Assembly (NCBI RefSeq): GCF_036010485.1
Contig: NZ_CP108568.1
Coordinates: 558,001-622,000, forward strand
From: Streptomyces sp. NBC_01198
Lineage (GTDB): Bacteria; Actinomycetota; Actinomycetes; Streptomycetales; Streptomycetaceae
Direction of reading: 5' to 3'
Length of the DNA stretch: 64,000 nucleotides
Positions 59,954-64,000 of the stretch are shown here, piece after piece (the stretch's first letter is position 1; the number at the start of each line of letters is the position of its first letter). The notes below the pieces were generated by a model. The model worked only from the letters and a program-made list of their open reading frames with translations, ran no database searches and was not told the origin of the DNA. The position numbers and the translations under genes were made by a program.

Positions 59954-61231
59954 ATGGCAACTGACAGGCCACAGCCCACGGACGGCGACACGCAGCGCGC
60001 CCTCCAAGACGCGCTCGACCGCCTGGCGCTGCTGTCGGCGGCCACCTCGGCGCTGGCCAGCACCCTGGACGCGGACACCGGAATGCGGAGGGTCAGCCGC
60101 ACCCTGGTGCCGCAGCTCGCGGACTGGTGCGCCATCCACACCGTGGAGGAGGACGGGGGCGTCCGTGAGGTCTCCGTGGTGCACCGCGTCACGGGCCAGG
60201 ACCAGGCCGGCGCGCTGCCGACCGTGCCCCCCTCGGGCACGGGTCCGCTGCCGCAGGCCCTGCGAGGCGAGGGCCCGCTGCTGGTGGCGCGGGCCGAGCT
60301 CCCCTCCCCCGCCGCGGGCGACCTGGCGCCGTACTCCCGGTTCGACACCGACTCGCTGCTGGTGGCACCACTGCGGGCCGGCGGCGAGGTGCTCGGGGCA
60401 CTGACCCTCGGGCGCGGCGCCGCTCGCGCGGCCTTCAGCTCCGGCCAGCTGCCCCTCGTGGAGGACCTGGCCCACCGCCTGGGCCTGGGTCTGGAGAGCT
60501 CCCGGCTGCACTGGCAGACGCAGCGCATCGCCGAGCACCTCCAGCGCTCGCTGCTGCCGGTGCTGCCCGACCTCGGGCCGGTGGGGATCGCCTCGGGCTA
60601 CCAGCCCTCGCAGATCACCGCCCAGGTGGGCGGTGACTGGTACGACTCGTTCGTCCTGCCGAAGGGCGACATCGCGCTGATCATCGGCGACGTCTCGGGG
60701 CACGACCTGCAGGCCACGGTCACGATGAGCCAGCTGCGGAACATGCTCCGAGGTATCGCCTGCGACCGGCAGGAACCGCCGGGCAAGATCCTCTCCCGGC
60801 TCGACCGCGCCAACTTCACCCTCCACCCGGCGGCCACGGCGACCTGCATCTACGCCCTGCTCAAGGGCGAGGGGGACGGTCCGTGGACGCTGGAGTGGTC
60901 CCGGGCGGGCCACCTGCCGCCGCTGCTGGTGACCGCCGACGGCGACAGCCGCTATCTGGACGAGGCCGGCGGCCTGCTGCTGGGGGTGGGCGAGGAGATC
61001 CCGCGCGGCGACGCAGAGACGCCGCTGCCCGCGGGCTCCACGCTGCTGCTGTACACCGACGGGCTGGTCGAACGCCGTGGCGAGCACCTGGACCGCGGCA
61101 TGACGCGGCTGCGGCGCGACATGGTCTCGCTGGCCGGGGCGCGGGCCGAGGACGTCGTCGGCCACCTGATGCGGAGCATGGGCGCCGACGCCGACGACGA
61201 CATCGCCCTGCTGGCCCTGCGGATCCCCTGA
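59954..61231 (+). CDS. GAF-domain SpoIIE-type (PP2C) phosphatase
   Basis: 425 aa from ATG after CAGGAGGCACGGT. Residues 15-190 form a GAF sensor: LDRLALLSAATSALASTLDA, DWCAIHTVEEDGGVREVSVV, LGALTLGRGAARAAF. Then the SpoIIE phosphatase: SLLPVLPDLGPVGIASGYQP, QVGGDWYDSFVLPKGDIALI, IGDVSGHDLQATVTMSQLRN, TLLLYTDGLVERRGEHLDRG and DADDDIALLALRIP, with all metal-binding Asp residues. Such enzymes dephosphorylate STAS antagonists to release sigma factors. No anti-sigma gene adjoins. Confidence 0.92.
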   Translation: MATDRPQPTDGDTQRALQDALDRLALLSAATSALASTLDADTGMRRVSRTLVPQLADWCAIHTVEEDGGVREVSVVHRVTGQDQAGALPTVPPSGTGPLPQALRGEGPLLVARAELPSPAAGDLAPYSRFDTDSLLVAPLRAGGEVLGALTLGRGAARAAFSSGQLPLVEDLAHRLGLGLESSRLHWQTQRIAEHLQRSLLPVLPDLGPVGIASGYQPSQITAQVGGDWYDSFVLPKGDIALIIGDVSGHDLQATVTMSQLRNMLRGIACDRQEPPGKILSRLDRANFTLHPAATATCIYALLKGEGDGPWTLEWSRAGHLPPLLVTADGDSRYLDEAGGLLLGVGEEIPRGDAETPLPAGSTLLLYTDGLVERRGEHLDRGMTRLRRDMVSLAGARAEDVVGHLMRSMGADADDDIALLALRIP

Positions 61232-61264
61232 TCCGGTCGGCGACGGCCCGGTACGGAGGGTGAC

Positions 61265-61280
61265 GCAACTCAAAGGTTGC
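61265..61280. promoter_or_regulatory. First GCAAC/GTTGC inverted repeat before the SRPBCC gene
   Basis: GCAAC-TCAAAG-GTTGC, overlapping the -35 box TTGCAC (61277) of a promoter with a 17-bp spacer and TAGGCC at 61300. Confidence 0.65.
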
Positions 61281-61309
61281 ACTTAGAACCTGATCGGGCT
61301 AGGCCGACA

Positions 61310-61326
61310 TGCAACCAAATGTTGCA
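61310..61326. promoter_or_regulatory. Second TGCAAC/GTTGCA inverted repeat at the transcription start
   Basis: TGCAAC-CAAAT-GTTGCA, perfect 6-bp arms, at the expected start of transcription, 15 bp before the ATG. Resembles operators in front of ArsR/AHSA1-type gene pairs. Confidence 0.7.
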
Positions 61327-61341
61327 GAAGGGATCCCGACC

Positions 61342-61785
61342 ATGGCAGACATCCTGCACCGCATCGGCGTCGAGAACGTCTCACCCGAGCAGGTCTACGA
61401 CGCGCTCACCACCCTGGACGGCCTGGCCGGCTGGTGGACGGAGAAGACGGCCGGCTCGACCGAGCCGGGCGGCGTGATCGAACTCCGCTTCCGGCCCGGC
61501 GGCTTCGACATGAAGGTCGTCGACCTCGACCCGGGACGGCAGGTCCGCTGGGAGGTCGTGGCGGGTCCGCAGGAGTGGATCGGCACCCACGTGCAGTGGG
61601 ACCTCAGGCAGGACGGCGACTACACGATCGTGCTGTTCACGCACGAAGGCTGGCGCGAGCCGGTCGAGTTCATGAATCACTGCAGCACCAAGTGGGCGGC
61701 CTTCCTGCTGAGCCTCAAGCAGCTGCTGGAAACCGGCGAAGGCGCCCCCGACCCGCGGGACGTCAAGATCAGCGACTGGCACTGA
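61342..61785 (+). CDS. SRPBCC (AHSA1-like) ligand-binding protein
   Basis: 147 aa. ILHRIGVENVSPEQVYDALT, TLDGLAGWWTEKTAGSTEPG, VIELRFRPGGFDMKVVDLDP and FTHEGWREPVEFMNHCSTKW form the AHSA1/START fold. ATG after AGAAGGGA; an upstream ATG at 61309 overlaps the operator and is unlikely. These proteins are usually paired with an ArsR repressor, but none is next to it here. Binds a hydrophobic ligand; function unknown. Confidence 0.87.
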   Translation: MADILHRIGVENVSPEQVYDALTTLDGLAGWWTEKTAGSTEPGGVIELRFRPGGFDMKVVDLDPGRQVRWEVVAGPQEWIGTHVQWDLRQDGDYTIVLFTHEGWREPVEFMNHCSTKWAAFLLSLKQLLETGEGAPDPRDVKISDWH

Positions 61786-61820
61786 CCGGGGCGGCGGGCG
61801 GCCGCCCGCCGCTGGCCCGG

Positions 61821-61826
61821 TATAAA
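61821..61826 (+). promoter_or_regulatory. -10 box of a probable leaderless promoter for the MMPL gene
   Basis: TATAAA nine bases before the ATG at 61835, in a GC-rich background. Transcription would start at or near the A of the ATG. A second, out-of-frame ATG at 61828 lies between. Confidence 0.5.
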
Positions 61827-61834
61827 AATGTCCC

Positions 61835-64000
61835 ATGTCGAGCTATCTCTACCGACTTGCCCAGTTCGCCTTCCGGAGGCGGAGGCTGGTCCTGTCGCTA
61901 TGGCTCGCAGCTGCCGTGGCCGCGATCGCCATCGCCCAGGCCAGCGGGGGCAAGACGAACGACAACTTCACCATCCCCGGCACCGAGTCGCAGAACGCCT
62001 CCAACGTCCTCAAGGCCGAGCTGCCGGCCTTCGGCGGCGGTCAGAGCACGATCGTCTTCGCCACCCACGGCAGCGCGAAAGTCACCGACCCGCCGCTCAA
62101 GGCGGTGATCGACCAGGGCCTGAGCAGGCTGCGATCGGTGCCGCAGGTCTCCACCGTGGTGGATCCGTACCGCAGCGGTCTGGTCTCGCAGAGCGGGCAG
62201 GTCGCCCTCGGGCAGGTGCAGTGGACGGCGCAGCCGGCCGACGTCAAGGACGCGAATCTCGACAAGGTCAAGGACGCCATGAAACCGGTGCAGGCCGCCG
62301 GCGTCGAGGTGGAGTACAACGGCAGCGTCTTTCCCGGCTGGCGGCTGGAGGTCTCCGAGCTGCCCGAACTGGCCGGGCTGATCGTCGCGTTCATCATCCT
62401 GATGATCACCTTCGGTGCCTTCGCGGCGGCCGGCATGCCCATCCTGGGCGCGATCATCGGCGTGATCACCACGCTGATGGGCGTCACGGCCGTCGCGTCC
62501 GTGGTGACGATCGCCTCCGCGTCGACCACGGTCGCCCTGATGCTCGGCCTGTCCTGCGGTATCGACTACGGCGTCTTCATCCTCTACCGCCACCGCACCA
62601 ACCTGCTCAACGGCATGACGCCGGAGGAGTCGGTGCCGCTGGCCATGGGCACGGCGGGCAGCTCCGTGGTCTTCGCCGCGCTCACGGTCATCATCGCCCT
62701 GATCGGGCTGACCGTGGTGGGCATCCCGTTCCTGACGGTGATGGGCCTGGCCGCCGCGGCCTCGGTCACCGTCGCGCTGCTCATCGCCCTGACGTTCCTG
62801 CCCGCGGTGCTCGGCTTCGCCGGGATGAAGGTGGCCACCTTCACCCGCGTACCGCTGCTCGGCTCGCACGTCGAGCGGGTCGCCCGCAGGTCCGCCGCCG
62901 ATCCGGGCAGCCCGGCCGGCGCCCGCTGGGCCCGCTTCGTCGTGCGGCACCGGATCCTCGTGCTCGTCGGCGGGGTGGCGCTGCTCTGCGTGCTGGCGAT
63001 CCCGGCCCTCAGCATCAGGCTCGGCCTGCCCAGCGGCGCCTCGAAGCCGACGAGCAACACCCAGCGCAAGGCGTACGACCTGACGACCGAGGGCTTCGGC
63101 GCCGGCTTCAACGGTGCGCTGCTGATCGTCGTCCAGGACGTCAGGCAGCCCTCGGACACCCTGCGCGTCGCGGCGGCGCTGAAGAAGGAGCCCGACGTCC
63201 AGCAGGTGACGCCGGTGACCGCGCAGAACGCCACGTCGCTGATCCGGCTGATCCCACGGTCCGCGCCGAACGACCCCTCCACCGCCTCGCTCGTGCACCG
63301 GCTGCGCCACGACCGGGCGTCGATCGAGGACGGCACCGGCACGTCGATCCTGGTCGGCGGCACCACCGCGTCCAACATCGACGTCTCCTCCAAGCTCTCC
63401 GGCGCGCTGCCGGTCTTCCTCGTCGTGGTGGTCGGCCTCGCCTTCGTCCTGCTGACCTTCGCCTTCCGGACCATCCTGGTGCCGATCAAGTCGATCCTGG
63501 GCTTCCTGCTGTCGATGGCCGCGGCCCTCGGCGCGCAGGTGGCGGTCTTCCAGTGGGGCTGGGGCCGCCACGTCTTCGGGATCACCCCGTCCGAGACGAT
63601 CAGCTTCCTGCCGATCATCATGCTGGCGATCATCTTCGGACTGTCCAGCGACTACGAGGTCTTCGTCGTCTCCCGGGTCAAGGAGGACTACACCAAGAAC
63701 GGCGACGCCCGGCGTGCCGTCGAGCGCGGCACCGGGGTGTCGGCCCGGGTGGTCACCGCCGCGGCACTGATCATGTTCTTCATCTTCGTGGCCTTCATGT
63801 TCACCGACGACCCGACCATCAAGGCGATCGGGTTCAGCTTCGCGGCGGGCGTCTTCCTTGACGCCTTCGTCGTCCGCCTCACCCTGGTGCCGGCCGTCAT
63901 GGCGATCGTCCGCGCCAGACTCTGGTACCACCCGCAGTGGTTCGACCGGCACATCCCCGACCCGGACATCGAGGGCCAGCGCCTCGAACGCGACCTGGCC
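61835..64000 (+). CDS. MMPL/RND-family transporter (cut by the right edge)
   Basis: 722 codons present with no stop; the gene continues beyond the window. N-terminus SSYLYRLAQFAFRRRRLVLS, then a helix VLSLWLAAAVAAIAIAQAS, extracellular domain, and the RND core VEVSELPELAGLIVAFIILM, TTVALMLGLSCGIDYGVFIL and MLAIIFGLSSDYEVFVVSRV (the GIDYGVFI/GLSSDYEVF proton-relay motifs). Mycobacterial MMPL proteins export lipids or siderophores; in streptomycetes they are often next to a regulator. No ribosome site; probably leaderless. Confidence 0.92.
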   Translation, partial: MSSYLYRLAQFAFRRRRLVLSLWLAAAVAAIAIAQASGGKTNDNFTIPGTESQNASNVLKAELPAFGGGQSTIVFATHGSAKVTDPPLKAVIDQGLSRLRSVPQVSTVVDPYRSGLVSQSGQVALGQVQWTAQPADVKDANLDKVKDAMKPVQAAGVEVEYNGSVFPGWRLEVSELPELAGLIVAFIILMITFGAFAAAGMPILGAIIGVITTLMGVTAVASVVTIASASTTVALMLGLSCGIDYGVFILYRHRTNLLNGMTPEESVPLAMGTAGSSVVFAALTVIIALIGLTVVGIPFLTVMGLAAAASVTVALLIALTFLPAVLGFAGMKVATFTRVPLLGSHVERVARRSAADPGSPAGARWARFVVRHRILVLVGGVALLCVLAIPALSIRLGLPSGASKPTSNTQRKAYDLTTEGFGAGFNGALLIVVQDVRQPSDTLRVAAALKKEPDVQQVTPVTAQNATSLIRLIPRSAPNDPSTASLVHRLRHDRASIEDGTGTSILVGGTTASNIDVSSKLSGALPVFLVVVVGLAFVLLTFAFRTILVPIKSILGFLLSMAAALGAQVAVFQWGWGRHVFGITPSETISFLPIIMLAIIFGLSSDYEVFVVSRVKEDYTKNGDARRAVERGTGVSARVVTAAALIMFFIFVAFMFTDDPTIKAIGFSFAAGVFLDAFVVRLTLVPAVMAIVRARLWYHPQWFDRHIPDPDIEGQRLERDLA

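Noticed and set aside
61828..63861. 677-codon plus-strand frame at the MMPL gene
   Set aside because: Arg/Gly-rich shadow starting at a decoy ATG; the frame from 61835 encodes the RND motifs and stays open to the edge.
1..64000. CRISPR array, tRNA, rRNA, insertion sequence, phage or integrase
   Set aside because: No spaced identical repeats, no tRNA-like folding with CCA or anticodon arms noticed, and no transposase or integrase motifs in any translated frame.

Overview
The window is very GC-rich with strong third-position GC. It carries an AfsA-type butanolide synthase next to a ScbR-type receptor, an orphan pair of gas-vesicle-type accessory genes (gvpY/gvpZ-like), MEDS-domain regulators, SpoIIE-type phosphatases, EF-hand protein and many small actinobacterial membrane proteins. 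This points to a streptomycete (Streptomyces or a close relative), in an accessory or stress-rich part of the chromosome. I see no rRNA, tRNA, CRISPR array, transposase, phage gene or large repeat.

Layout. 1-5 kb: secreted multidomain GH87-type alpha-1,3-glucanase, four-EF-hand protein, PRC-barrel protein. 5-10 kb (minus strand): SigB/F-type sigma factor; overlapping operon of methyltransferase, CDGSH Fe-S protein and haem-oxygenase-like iron enzyme; F420-dependent LLM oxidoreductase. 9.8-12.5 kb: LigD split into three coupled genes (phosphoesterase, ligase, polymerase). 12.5-15.4 kb: three-gene gvpY/gvpZ-like operon without a gas vesicle structural gene. 15.7-21.5 kb: secreted beta-propeller-like protein, epimerase, TDT channel plus aquaporin, stand-alone prephenate dehydratase, PRC protein. 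21.5-25.2 kb: SnoaL protein, SDR, LysR, TetR and VOC genes; the TetR and SDR promoters share one palindromic operator. 25.5-33.9 kb: stress and membrane proteins, a paired MEDS-STAS / MEDS-HATPase module, small hydrophobic proteins, a STAS antagonist, a second TDT transporter. 33.9-39.1 kb: divergent gamma-butyrolactone receptor and AfsA synthase, a HAD phosphatase, and dhaL/dhaK. 39.3-46 kb: Tat-exported phospholipase C, coiled-coil protein, SDR, DksA-like zinc finger, ECF sigma factor with RibD-type reductase, EI24 membrane protein. 46-54.8 kb: ABC exporter, orphan TOPRIM protein, ArsR-type repressor with a perfect 46-bp palindrome and its MFS pump, Rieske oxygenase, MerR-PP2C fusion coupled to a second MFS pump. 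54.8-64 kb: Tat-exported M15 peptidase, DUF4331 protein, DJ-1/PfpI protein, small membrane proteins, a second YihY/BrkB protein, GAF-SpoIIE phosphatase, SRPBCC protein with twin operators, and an MMPL transporter that runs off the right edge.

How genes work together. The most coherent system is at 33.9-39.1 kb: receptor and synthase of a diffusible butanolide or butenolide signal, a HAD phosphatase that could remove the phosphate left on the AfsA product, and dihydroxyacetone kinase subunits that could supply dihydroxyacetone phosphate, the C3 substrate of AfsA. The other clear theme is partner-switching stress signalling: a SigB/F sigma factor, STAS proteins, HATPase proteins and PP2C/SpoIIE phosphatases are scattered over the window. 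Functions are assigned from sequence motifs and remembered families only; no database was searched.
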